Positions 34,799-42,733 of a stretch of DNA of 64,000 nucleotides are shown one piece after another; within the stretch, counting starts at the first letter, position 1, and the number at the start of each line of letters is the position of its first letter. The notes under the pieces were generated by a model. The model did not search any database, was not told where the DNA came from, and saw only the letters and a list, made by a program, of their open reading frames with translations. The translations under genes and the position numbers were made by a program. The stretch is from Amycolatopsis sp. 2-15 (GTDB lineage: Bacteria > Actinomycetota > Actinomycetes > Mycobacteriales > Pseudonocardiaceae): the NCBI RefSeq assembly GCF_030285625.1, contig NZ_CP127294.1:4164001-4228000 (forward strand). The letters run 5' to 3'.

Positions 34799-35011
34799 AT
34801 GCCGTTCATCCAGATCAACCTCGGGTCCGGTCGCACGCCCGAGCAGAAAGACCAGCTGATCCGCGCCGTGTCCACGGCGGCGGCCGAGGCGATCTCCGTG
34901 CCGGAGACGTCGGTGCGCGTGTGGGTCGTGGAAGTTCCCGCGACGGAGGTCCTCGTCGGCGGGGTCACGCTCGCCGAGCGGCAGGCCGCGAAACCGGCGG
35001 GCCCGGCATGA
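34799..35011 (+). CDS. 4-oxalocrotonate tautomerase
   Basis: 70 residues starting MPFIQINL, so removal of Met exposes the catalytic Pro-1. Arg residues in GSGRTPEQKD and SVRVWVVEV are where the family places its substrate-binding arginines. It converts the 2-hydroxymuconate enol to 2-oxo-3-hexenedioate for the decarboxylase encoded upstream. AGGGAAAGG precedes the ATG; the stop overlaps the next ATG by 4 bases. Confidence 0.88.
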   Translation: MPFIQINLGSGRTPEQKDQLIRAVSTAAAEAISVPETSVRVWVVEVPATEVLVGGVTLAERQAAKPAGPA

Positions 35012-35721
35012 CGCACTTCGTGCTGGTGCACGGCGGCTGGCACGGCGCGTGGTGCTGGGAGGCCGAGATCTCCGCGCTGGCGGCGCTCGGCCACTCGGCC
35101 ACGGCGGTGGAGCTGCCGTCCGACGATATGCGCGCGGGCGCCCGCCAGTACGCCGCCACGATCGCCGCTGCTGTATGCGGCCCTGGCGACGTCGTGGTCG
35201 GCCACTCGCTGGCCGGGCTGGCGATTCCGCTGGTCCCGCAGCGGACGGAGGTCGCCGCGCTCGTCTTCCTGGCCTCGCTGCTGCCCGAGCCGGGACGGTC
35301 GTGGCGGGACCAGTTGACGCTCAGCCGCCCGATGGCGGACTGGTTCTACGACAACGGGTTACCGAAGCAGGAACGCGACGAGCAAGGGCGCACGGTGTGG
35401 CCGGCGTCGGTCGCGGCCGAGCTGTTCTTCCACGACTGTCCACCTGCGACAGCCACCGCGGCCGCGTCCCGGCTGCGACCCCAATCCCCGGCGCCGATCA
35501 CGGAAGTCACGCCCCTGCAGGCGTTTCCCGAGCTGCCGATGCACTACGTCGGCTGCCGCGCCGACCGCGCCGTCTCCGGGGAGTGGGCCGAACGCACGGC
35601 CAAGGAGCGGCTCGGCGCCGACGTGACGTGGCTCGGCACCTCCCACAGCCCGTTCCTGTCCGCTCCCGGCGAGCTGGCCGACCTGCTCGTCACCCTCGCT
35701 TCGAGATCGGAGGCCCGATGA
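35008..35721 (+). CDS. Alpha/beta hydrolase of the catabolic operon
   Basis: 237 residues. FVLVHGGWHGAWCWE at the N-terminus and the nucleophile GHSLAGLAI (Ser near 76) resemble the EstC/hydroxynitrile-lyase/salicylate-esterase branch; the His is in GTSHSPFLSAP. It could release the aromatic acid from an ester, or hydrolyse a ring-cleavage product as in the cumate pathway. The sequence resembles esterases more than C-C hydrolases. Overlapping starts tie it to the tautomerase and the Rieske beta subunit. Confidence 0.8.
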   Translation: MTHFVLVHGGWHGAWCWEAEISALAALGHSATAVELPSDDMRAGARQYAATIAAAVCGPGDVVVGHSLAGLAIPLVPQRTEVAALVFLASLLPEPGRSWRDQLTLSRPMADWFYDNGLPKQERDEQGRTVWPASVAAELFFHDCPPATATAAASRLRPQSPAPITEVTPLQAFPELPMHYVGCRADRAVSGEWAERTAKERLGADVTWLGTSHSPFLSAPGELADLLVTLASRSEAR

Positions 35722-36212
35722 CCGCCGCCGTCACCACACCCGACCTGCACCACCGCGTCGAGCAGTTCCTGTACCACGAAGCCGCCCTGCTCGACGAGTG
35801 GCGGCTCGACGAGTGGTTCGCGTTGATGCACCCGCAGATCGAGTACCGCATTCCGTCGCCGGGCTCCGATCACCTCGACCCGCGCTTCACGCTGCAGGTG
35901 ATCCACGACGACCACACCCGCCTCGGCGGGCGCGTGACCCGGCTGAAGAGCAAGCACGCCCACGCCGAAAGCCCGCATTCGCGCACGCGCCGGCTGGTCA
36001 CCAACGTCCGGGCCGCACCGCTCGGCGACACGGTGGTGGCGCACGCCAACTTCCACGTGATGCGCACTCGGCTGGGCCAGCTCGACCACTTCCTCGGCAC
36101 CTACCGGCACGTGCTCGTCGAGGACGGCGCCGCGTTCCTCGTCCGCGAACGCGTCGCGACGCTGGACCACGGCATCGTCGAGGCCGGCGGCACCGTGTCG
36201 ATCATCCTGTGA
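35718..36212 (+). CDS. Ring-hydroxylating dioxygenase, beta subunit
   Basis: 164 residues with the SnoaL/NTF2-like pattern of Rieske beta subunits: EQFLYHEAALLDEWRLDEWF near the N-terminus, RLKSKHAHAESPHSRTRRLV in the middle, and FLVRERVATLDHG at the end. It has no catalytic metal and forms the structural alpha3-beta3 ring with the alpha subunit at 37218. Unusually, a decarboxylase gene separates the two subunits. Confidence 0.88.
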   Translation: MTAAVTTPDLHHRVEQFLYHEAALLDEWRLDEWFALMHPQIEYRIPSPGSDHLDPRFTLQVIHDDHTRLGGRVTRLKSKHAHAESPHSRTRRLVTNVRAAPLGDTVVAHANFHVMRTRLGQLDHFLGTYRHVLVEDGAAFLVRERVATLDHGIVEAGGTVSIIL

Positions 36213-36219
36213 CGGGAGC

Positions 36220-37221
36220 GTGACCGTGCTAGACCTGCACACCCACGTGGTGCCCCCGGAAACGCCGTTCGGCACCTCGTCCGACCCGCGCTGGGCCCGG
36301 CTCGACACCGCTACCGGGGTCGTCTCCGTGTCCGGCAAGCCGTTCCGGACGGTGCACCGCGTCGCCTGGGACCTCGATGCCCGCCGCGCGGCCGCGGAAG
36401 CCGTCGGCGGCACCGGACAGCTGCTGTCGGCCATGCCCGAGCTGCTCGCGCCGTGGGCGTCGCCGAGCGAAGGGCTCGCGTACGCGCGGGCCTTCAACGC
36501 GTGGCTCGCCGAGGCAGTGCGGCACCACGACGGGTTCTTCACCGGCCTGGGCGTGGTTCCGCTGCAGGATCCCGCTGCCGCGGCCGGCCTGCTTACCGAG
36601 ATTGCCGACGCGGGCCTGCTCGGCGTCGAGGTGCCCTCGAACCCGCCGACGGCACCCCTGCACGCGCCGGCATGGGCCGGGTTCCTCGACGAGGCCGAGC
36701 GGCTGGGCCTGCTCGTGTTCGTGCACGCGGCCGGGGGAGCGGCGGTCGCCGACTACCCGCACCCGATGGCCGCCAACGGGGTGGTGTTCCCCGCGAGCAT
36801 CGGCACCGCGCTCGGCGGCCTGATCGTCACGGGCGCGCTGGCCGCCCGGTCCGGGCTGCGGCTACTGGCCAGCCACGGCGGCGGCGCTCTGATCACCGAG
36901 CTGCCGCGGATCGACTACCTGCGCGGGATCACGCCCGCGCTGCGGGAGCTGATGCCCGAGTCCGCTGTGGACTCTGCACGCCGCCTGTGGTTCGACCCGC
37001 TGCTGTTCGACGCCGGCCTCGTGCGCCACCTAGCCGAGACCGTCGGACCGGACCGGATCGTGCTGGGCACGGACCACCCGTTCATGCCGACGGACCCGCT
37101 CGGGTTCCTCGGCGACCCGGCGCTGCCCGCGGGGTTCGCGAAGGCCGTGCGCGAGACGAACCCCGAGGCCCTGCTCGCAGCGCTCACCCGACCGAACTCC
37201 CGGCAAAGGAGCTGGAGATGA
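36220..37221 (+). CDS. Amidohydrolase-family decarboxylase (ACMSD-like)
   Basis: 333 residues. The metal-binding DLHTHVVPPE at the start, His in FVHAAGGAA, HGGGALITELPRIDYLRGIT, and the metal Asp in LGTDHPFMPTDPLG are the landmarks of amidohydrolase_2 enzymes such as 2-amino-3-carboxymuconate semialdehyde decarboxylase. In this cluster it probably removes the original carboxyl group after ring cleavage. GTG at 36220 is used; GTG at 36226 is possible. The stop overlaps the alpha-subunit start. Confidence 0.82.
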   Translation: MTVLDLHTHVVPPETPFGTSSDPRWARLDTATGVVSVSGKPFRTVHRVAWDLDARRAAAEAVGGTGQLLSAMPELLAPWASPSEGLAYARAFNAWLAEAVRHHDGFFTGLGVVPLQDPAAAAGLLTEIADAGLLGVEVPSNPPTAPLHAPAWAGFLDEAERLGLLVFVHAAGGAAVADYPHPMAANGVVFPASIGTALGGLIVTGALAARSGLRLLASHGGGALITELPRIDYLRGITPALRELMPESAVDSARRLWFDPLLFDAGLVRHLAETVGPDRIVLGTDHPFMPTDPLGFLGDPALPAGFAKAVRETNPEALLAALTRPNSRQRSWR

Positions 37222-38498
37222 CCTCCGAACTGATCGCACCCCCTTCCACCCCGCTGGTCGACGACCGCCCCGCCGACGGGCTCTTCCGCGTCGACCGGGC
37301 CGCGCTCGTCGACGAGGGCGTGCTCGCGCAGGAGCGCCGCGCCATCTTCGACAAGTGCTGGCTCTACGTCGGCCATGTCTCGGAAGTCCCGACGAACGGC
37401 GACTTCCGCGCCCGCACAGTGGCGGGTCGTCCGCTCGTGCTGTGGCGCGGCAGCGACGGCGAGGTGCGTGTGTTCCTCAACGCGTGCCGGCACCGCGGCG
37501 CCCAGCTGTGCCGCGTGCCCGAAGGCAACGCGCGCGGGATGTCGTGCTTCTACCACGCGTGGACCTATGCCAACGACGGCCGCCTGACCGCGTTGCCCGA
37601 CGTCGAGGGCTACGGCCCCGACTTCGACCGGTCCCGCTTCAGCCTGAACGCCCCGCCGCGGGTCGAGGAGTACCGCGGTTTCGTCTTCTGCTGCTTCGAC
37701 CCCGACGCCGTCACGTTGCCCGAGTACCTCGGCGAAGCCCGCGACTACCTCGACCTGGTGGCCGACCAGTCGCCGGACATGGAGGTGGTCGAGGGCGTGC
37801 ACGAGTACTCGATGGAGGCGAACTGGAAGCTGTTCGTGGAGAACAGCCTCGACGGTTACCACCTGATCCCGTTGCACCGCACGTACTTCGACTACCTGAA
37901 GTCCACCGAGGACTCCTATCTCGACCCGCGCAACGCGACCGAAGCGAAGGACCTGGGCAACGGTCACGCGGTGATCACCGTGGAGGGTCCGTGGGCCCGG
38001 CCCGTCGCCCGGTGGACGCCGGCGATGGGGGAGGAGAACCGCGAGTACGTCGAGGGGCAGCGGGCGCGGCTCGAAGAGCAGTTCGGTGCGGACCGCGCGC
38101 GCCGGATCGCGACGACCGACCGCAACCTGCTGATCTTCCCCAACCTCGTGATCAACGACATCATGGGCATCGTCGTGCGCACGATCACGCCGACCGCGGC
38201 CGGGCGCACGCTGGTGGCGCAGTGGACGATGGCTACGAAGGGCGAGCCGGAGTCAGTGCGGGCGCGGCGGCTGGACTCGTATGTGACGTTCCAGGGGCCG
38301 GGCGGGCTGGCGACGCCGGACGACATGGAGGCCTGCGAGTCCTGTCAGGAGGGGTTCGCCGTCGCGACGGAGTCGCCGTGGTCGGACATCTCGCGGGGGA
38401 TCCACAAGGAAGCCACCGGTGGGCCGTTCGTCGCGTCCGACGAGGTGCAGCAGCGGGCGTTCTGGCGCCGGTGGCGAGACCTGCTGGGTACCCCGTAG
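37218..38498 (+). CDS. Ring-hydroxylating dioxygenase, alpha subunit
   Basis: 426 residues. The Rieske [2Fe-2S] motif is C-R-H...C-F-Y-H (CxHx17CxxH, near residue 94). Mononuclear iron ligands lie in NWKLFVENSLDGYHLIPLH and near ESCQEGF. Overall it resembles p-cumate/benzoate-type dioxygenases. It would place two hydroxyls on an aromatic acid, using electrons from the reductase and ferredoxin encoded at 41355-42720. The substrate is not deducible with certainty. Confidence 0.9.
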   Translation: MTSELIAPPSTPLVDDRPADGLFRVDRAALVDEGVLAQERRAIFDKCWLYVGHVSEVPTNGDFRARTVAGRPLVLWRGSDGEVRVFLNACRHRGAQLCRVPEGNARGMSCFYHAWTYANDGRLTALPDVEGYGPDFDRSRFSLNAPPRVEEYRGFVFCCFDPDAVTLPEYLGEARDYLDLVADQSPDMEVVEGVHEYSMEANWKLFVENSLDGYHLIPLHRTYFDYLKSTEDSYLDPRNATEAKDLGNGHAVITVEGPWARPVARWTPAMGEENREYVEGQRARLEEQFGADRARRIATTDRNLLIFPNLVINDIMGIVVRTITPTAAGRTLVAQWTMATKGEPESVRARRLDSYVTFQGPGGLATPDDMEACESCQEGFAVATESPWSDISRGIHKEATGGPFVASDEVQQRAFWRRWRDLLGTP

Positions 38499-38571
38499 TC
38501 GGCGCCGCACCGACGGTCGACCCCACCCGAACAAACCCGGCCTGACGGCCGAGAACGGATATCGTGGCCGG

Positions 38572-39357
38572 ATGCGCATCAGTGCCGAGGAGACGGAGCA
38601 GCACCGGTCGGTGGGGGACCGGATGCTGCTCATCCTCGACACCGTCGCGACCTCCCCCGGCGAGGTCGGGCTCAGTGAGCTCGCGCGCCGGACGGGCCTG
38701 AAGAAGGCGACCGTGCACCGGCTGGCACTGGACCTCGTGGCGCACCGGATGCTCGAACGCGGCACGTACGGCTACCGGCTCGGGCTGCACCTGTTCGAGC
38801 TGGGCCAGCACGTGCCGGCTTCACGGCGGCTGCGGGCGACCGCGCTGCCGTTCATGGCCGACCTGCTGACGGCGACGGGTGAGGTCGTGCAGTTGGGCGT
38901 GCTCGACGACACCGACATCGTGTACGTCGAGAAGCTCACCGGCCAGCACAGCGCCACCGTGCCCTCGGCCGTGGGCGCGCGGTTACCCGCGTACTGCACC
39001 GGCCTGGGCAAGGCGATCCTCGCGTTCAGCGACGACTCCGCGGTGGAGCGCGTGACGTCCGCGCCCATGCCGGCGCGGACCGGCACGACGATCACCGACC
39101 CGAAGCACTTCCTGCGCGAGCTGGCGAAGATCCACGATTCCGGCATCGCCTACGACCGCGAAGAGGGCACGCGCGGCATCGCCTGCGTCGCGGCGCCGAT
39201 CGTGGTGGAGAGCTACGTCGGGCGCGACGGCCACCGCGCCGTCGCCGGGCTTTCGGTGACAGGGCCCGCGAACCGCCTGCAGCCGGCGCGGCTCGGGGCG
39301 GCGGTGCGGACCGCCGCCCTGAGCATCAGTCGGCTCCTGGGCTACCCCCTGCACTGA
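38572..39357 (+). CDS. IclR-family regulator of the catabolic cluster
   Basis: 261 residues. Winged helix-turn-helix at the N-terminus (GLSELARRTGLKKATVHRLA), then the IclR effector domain with DIVYVEKLTG, GARLPAYCTGLGKAILAF and GIACVAAPIV. IclR proteins of this branch commonly activate or repress aromatic catabolism in response to a pathway acid. It follows the oxygenase gene by 73 bases and is the only regulator inside the cluster. Confidence 0.88.
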   Translation: MRISAEETEQHRSVGDRMLLILDTVATSPGEVGLSELARRTGLKKATVHRLALDLVAHRMLERGTYGYRLGLHLFELGQHVPASRRLRATALPFMADLLTATGEVVQLGVLDDTDIVYVEKLTGQHSATVPSAVGARLPAYCTGLGKAILAFSDDSAVERVTSAPMPARTGTTITDPKHFLRELAKIHDSGIAYDREEGTRGIACVAAPIVVESYVGRDGHRAVAGLSVTGPANRLQPARLGAAVRTAALSISRLLGYPLH

Positions 39358-39367
39358 CCGGCGGGGT

Positions 39368-40156
39368 TCACGCGTCGGTTTCGCCCGCGGGCCTGCCGAC
39401 GCTCACAGTGGTGGCGCCGTCGAAGCGGGCCGTGATGGTACTGCCCGGCCGCAGCGGCACCGCGGAGGTGAGGCCGCCGGTGATGATCAACTCGTCTTTC
39501 TTCAAGCCACTTCCGCGCGCCGCGAGCTGCGCGGCCAGCCACGCCACGCCGTGCAGCGGATGGCCGGCGGCCGCCGCGGAGGTCGCGGTCGCGACGAGGG
39601 CGTTGTCTTCTTGGAGCTCGACGGTGACGCGGTGGGCCTGCAGCGGTTCGACGTCGAGCACCGGTCCCAGCACGACACCGGCGGCCGAGGAGCCGTCGGC
39701 GGTGTTCTGCTCGGCGGTGAACCGGTAGTCGCGCCAGATCGAGTCGACGACCTCGAGGCACACGCGCACCTCGGCGATCGCGTCGGCGACTTCGTGCAGC
39801 GCGAGCCCCGGCCCGGCCAGGTCGCGGCTCAGGATCACGCCGATCTCCGGCTCGACGCGTGGGTGCAGGAAGCCGGTGGCTTGCGCGCCGTCGCGCAGCA
39901 CCATGTCGTCGAGCAGCGGACCGTAGTTCGGCGCCGTGACGCCCATCTGCCGGCGCATTGCCGCGGACGTGTAGCCGAGCTTGTAGCCGACGGCGCAGCG
40001 TCCTTCGGCCAGGCGCAGGCGCGTGAGGTCGTCCTGGATCTCGTACGCGTTCTCCAGCGACAGCGCGGTCGCTTCCGTCGCCGCGTCGAGGAGGGTGCGC
40101 CCGGTGCGGGCTCGGTGCAGTACCTGCGCGACGGGATTTTCGATCGTGTCAGTCAC
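39368..40156 (-). CDS. Second 2-keto-4-pentenoate hydratase-family enzyme
   Basis: 262 residues from a GTG. GYKLGYTSAAMRRQMGVTAP, HPRVEPEIGVILSRDLAGPG and CLEVVDSIWRDYRFTAEQNT follow the family pattern. It is clearly distinct from the two paralogues at 33199-34784. It could be the hydratase or decarboxylase for a substituted intermediate. It is transcribed towards the IclR gene (10-base gap between stops) and divergently from the extradiol dioxygenase. Confidence 0.75.
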   Translation of the reverse strand: MTDTIENPVAQVLHRARTGRTLLDAATEATALSLENAYEIQDDLTRLRLAEGRCAVGYKLGYTSAAMRRQMGVTAPNYGPLLDDMVLRDGAQATGFLHPRVEPEIGVILSRDLAGPGLALHEVADAIAEVRVCLEVVDSIWRDYRFTAEQNTADGSSAAGVVLGPVLDVEPLQAHRVTVELQEDNALVATATSAAAAGHPLHGVAWLAAQLAARGSGLKKDELIITGGLTSAVPLRPGSTITARFDGATTVSVGRPAGETDA

Positions 40157-40284
40157 TTCTTCATCGTCACGACTGACGGTCGCCGATGAGTCCCACCGGT
40201 CCACTCGCCGGTCCGAGGCGTGGTCGCGGGTCCCGCCTGTTCCGAGACTGGACGTCACCACCCACTCGACGACGAGGAGGAACC
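40157..40284. promoter_or_regulatory. Divergent promoter region, hydratase-family gene / extradiol dioxygenase
   Basis: 128 bp between opposite start codons. GAGGAGG (about 40274-40280) is the ribosome site of the dioxygenase. A short inverted motif GTCGTGACTGAC lies near 40167. I cannot assign -35/-10 boxes with confidence. A likely second target of the IclR protein. Confidence 0.4.
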
Positions 40285-41358
40285 ATGGCCGAAGTACTGG
40301 GTCTCGGGGTCACCCACTACCCGCCGCTGAGCGGCACCGACGACAACCTGACGCGGGTGTTCCGCGGCGCGCTCGCGGACCCGAAGCTGCCTGCCGAACT
40401 GCGCGACCCGGCGTCGTGGCCCGAGCGGGCCCGCCGGGAATGGGCCGAGGACGAAGGCGTCGCCGCCGGCAAGGCGCACCGCGCGGCGCTGCGGGAGGGG
40501 TTCCGCCGCACGCGCGCCGCGCTGGACGAGTTCCAGCCGGACGTCGTGCTGATCTGGGGCGACGACCAGTACGAGAACTTCCGTGAGGACCTCGTGCCGC
40601 CGTACGCCGTGCAGATCTACGACGACCTCACCGTGCACCCGTGGCGCCACGCCGACGAGTCGTCGAACATGAAGGGCAAGCCCAACGTCTGGGGTGAGGG
40701 CGAGAACACCGAGCGCCTCATCCGTGGACACAAGCCTTTCGCTCGGCACCTGGTGGAGGGGCTGCTCGCGCGCCACATCGACGTGCCGTACTCCTACGAG
40801 CCGCTGCACCACCCGGGTCTCGCGCACGCGTTCCTCAACACGGTGCTGTACCTCGATTACGACCGCGAGGGTTTCGACTACCCGGTGGTCACGTTCCCGC
40901 TGAACTGCTACGGACGCAAGGTGATCAGCTTCCAGGGCAACATCAGCCCGCTCGGCGTGGAGCGCGAGCTCGACCCACCGTCGCCTTCGCCGGCGCGGAT
41001 CATGGACGTCGGCGCGGCCGTCGCGCGGATCTGCGCGGACAGCCCGTACCGGGTCGCGCTCGTCGCGAGCTCCAGCTGGTCGCACAGCTTCCTCGTGGAC
41101 TCGACGATGCGGCTGTTCCCCGATTCCGCGGCCGACGAGAAGATGTACGACGCGCTCGTCGCCGCCGACTATTCGGTGTGGGAGAACACGACACTCGCCG
41201 ACGCGGAGAAGGCCGGCCAGCAGGAGCTGCTGAACTGGTGGGCGCTGCTCGGCGCGATGCGCGAGCTGGGCCGCGGGCCGAGCTGGACGAGCTTCGTGGC
41301 GTCGAACATCTTCGTGTCCAACAAGGTCTTCGCGGTCTACGACGCGGAGCAGCCGTGA
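40285..41358 (+). CDS. LigB-type (class III) extradiol dioxygenase
   Basis: 357 residues. The N-terminal GLGVTHYPPL provides the first iron His. DVVLIWGDDQYENF, EPLHHPGLAHAFLNTVLYLD and LVASSSWSHSFL carry the remaining conserved His and acidic positions of catalytic LigB-fold proteins. These cleave catechol-like rings next to the diol using Fe(II). It starts an operon with the reductase, ferredoxin and a second aldehyde dehydrogenase. Its stop overlaps the reductase start. Confidence 0.85.
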   Translation: MAEVLGLGVTHYPPLSGTDDNLTRVFRGALADPKLPAELRDPASWPERARREWAEDEGVAAGKAHRAALREGFRRTRAALDEFQPDVVLIWGDDQYENFREDLVPPYAVQIYDDLTVHPWRHADESSNMKGKPNVWGEGENTERLIRGHKPFARHLVEGLLARHIDVPYSYEPLHHPGLAHAFLNTVLYLDYDREGFDYPVVTFPLNCYGRKVISFQGNISPLGVERELDPPSPSPARIMDVGAAVARICADSPYRVALVASSSWSHSFLVDSTMRLFPDSAADEKMYDALVAADYSVWENTTLADAEKAGQQELLNWWALLGAMRELGRGPSWTSFVASNIFVSNKVFAVYDAEQP

Positions 41359-42359
41359 CGCGCTGCGACGTCGCGGTCGTCGGCGCCGGCCCCGCAGGGC
41401 TGTTCGCCGCGGTGTACGCGGGGATGCGCGGGCTGTCGGTGGCGGTCGTCGACGCGCTGCCCGAGCCCGGCGGGCAGATCACCGCGCTGTACCCGGAAAA
41501 GCTCATCCGTGACGTCGCCGGATTCCCGGCGGTGAAGGGCCGTGACCTCGTGCGGGGACTGGTGGAGCAGCTCGACCAGTTCTCGCCGAGGATGCTGCTC
41601 GGGCACCGGGCGACGGCGCTCGACGACCTCGCGGACGGCGGGCTGCGGCTGGGCTTCGACGACGGTACCGCGCTGGAGGCCGGCGCCGTCGTGGTCACGG
41701 GCGGGATCGGCACCTTTTCGCCGCGCAAGCTGCCGTGCGGTGAGGAGTTCCTGGGTCGCGGGCTCACCTATTTCGTCCGCGACCCGGCCGAGCTCGCCGG
41801 CCGCCGTGTGCTCGTGGTCGGCGGCGGCGATTCGGCGCTCGACTGGGCCGAGACGTTGCAGCACACTGCCGACGTCACGCTCGTGCACCGCCGCGACACG
41901 TTCCGCGCGCACCAGCACACCGTCGGCCAGGTGCTGTCCGGGCCGGCGACCGTGCTGACCAACGCGACCGTCGACCGGCTCCACGGCGAGAACCGGGTTA
42001 CCCGCGCGGTCCTGCGCGACACGGTGAGCGGCGAGACGACCGAGGTGGCGTGCGACCACGTCGTGGCGGCGCTGGGCTTCGTCGCGAACCCGGGCCCACT
42101 GCTGCAATGGGGCCTGGCCACACACGATCGCAAGATCGTGGTCGACGCAGCCCTGCGCACGTCGCGGCTCGGCGTCTTCGCGGCCGGTGACATCTGCACC
42201 TACGACGGCCGCGTCCCGCTCATCGCGGTCGGCTTCGGCGAGGCGGCCACCGCCGTGAACCACGCGGCCGTCCACCTCGACCCGGCCGCCTCCACCTTCC
42301 CTGGGCACTCCACCGACGGCCCGGCGCCCGCCGCCCGGCCCCTGCGAGTCCCCGCCTGA
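41355..42359 (+). CDS. Ferredoxin-NAD(P)H reductase, thioredoxin-reductase-like
   Basis: 334 residues from a GTG. FAD-binding GAGPAGLFAAVYAGMRGL at the start, PGGQITALYPEK typical of YumC-type ferredoxin reductases, the NAD(P)H-binding VVGGGDSALDWAETL and the FAD motif GVFAAGDICTY. There is no CxxC, so it is not a thioredoxin reductase. With the adjacent ferredoxin it probably feeds electrons to the Rieske oxygenase. Confidence 0.85.
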   Translation: MTRCDVAVVGAGPAGLFAAVYAGMRGLSVAVVDALPEPGGQITALYPEKLIRDVAGFPAVKGRDLVRGLVEQLDQFSPRMLLGHRATALDDLADGGLRLGFDDGTALEAGAVVVTGGIGTFSPRKLPCGEEFLGRGLTYFVRDPAELAGRRVLVVGGGDSALDWAETLQHTADVTLVHRRDTFRAHQHTVGQVLSGPATVLTNATVDRLHGENRVTRAVLRDTVSGETTEVACDHVVAALGFVANPGPLLQWGLATHDRKIVVDAALRTSRLGVFAAGDICTYDGRVPLIAVGFGEAATAVNHAAVHLDPAASTFPGHSTDGPAPAARPLRVPA

Positions 42360-42378
42360 CCCGAGAGGAAACCCGGCC

Positions 42379-42720
42379 ATGGCCTACGTCATCACCGACG
42401 CCTGCGTCGATATCCTCGACCGCGCGTGCACCGAGGAATGCCCGGTCGACTGCATCTACGAGGGCGACCGCAAGATGTACATCAACCCCGTCGAGTGCAT
42501 CGACTGCGGCGCTTGCGAACAGGCGTGCCCGACGGGCGCGGCGCTCGCGGACCGCATGCTCACGGGCACCGACGCCGAGTGGAACACGGCCGACAACGCC
42601 GGGTTCTTCACCGAGGCGCTGCCCGGCCGCGACGCCCCGCTCGGCACTCCGGGCGGTGCCACCCACCTGGGCCCGGTGGGTGTGGACACCGAAACCGTCG
42701 CCGCGCTGCCTCGTACCTGA
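42379..42720 (+). CDS. 7Fe-type ferredoxin
   Basis: 113 residues. The first cluster ligands are C-V-D...C-T-E-E-C-P-V-D-C and the second C-I-D-C-G-A-C-E-Q-A-C-P. This pattern fits a [3Fe-4S]/[4Fe-4S] ferredoxin of the actinobacterial FdxA type with a C-terminal extension. GAGAGGAAA lies before the ATG, 19 bases after the reductase. Likely electron carrier between that reductase and the oxygenase. Confidence 0.88.
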   Translation: MAYVITDACVDILDRACTEECPVDCIYEGDRKMYINPVECIDCGACEQACPTGAALADRMLTGTDAEWNTADNAGFFTEALPGRDAPLGTPGGATHLGPVGVDTETVAALPRT

Positions 42721-42733
42721 TTCGGAGAGAACT

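Noticed and set aside
37030..38498. Fusion of the amidohydrolase reading frame with the Rieske alpha subunit
   Set aside because: The long open frame before 37218 is the shadow frame of the amidohydrolase gene. The Rieske protein starts at ATG 37218 with GGAG upstream.
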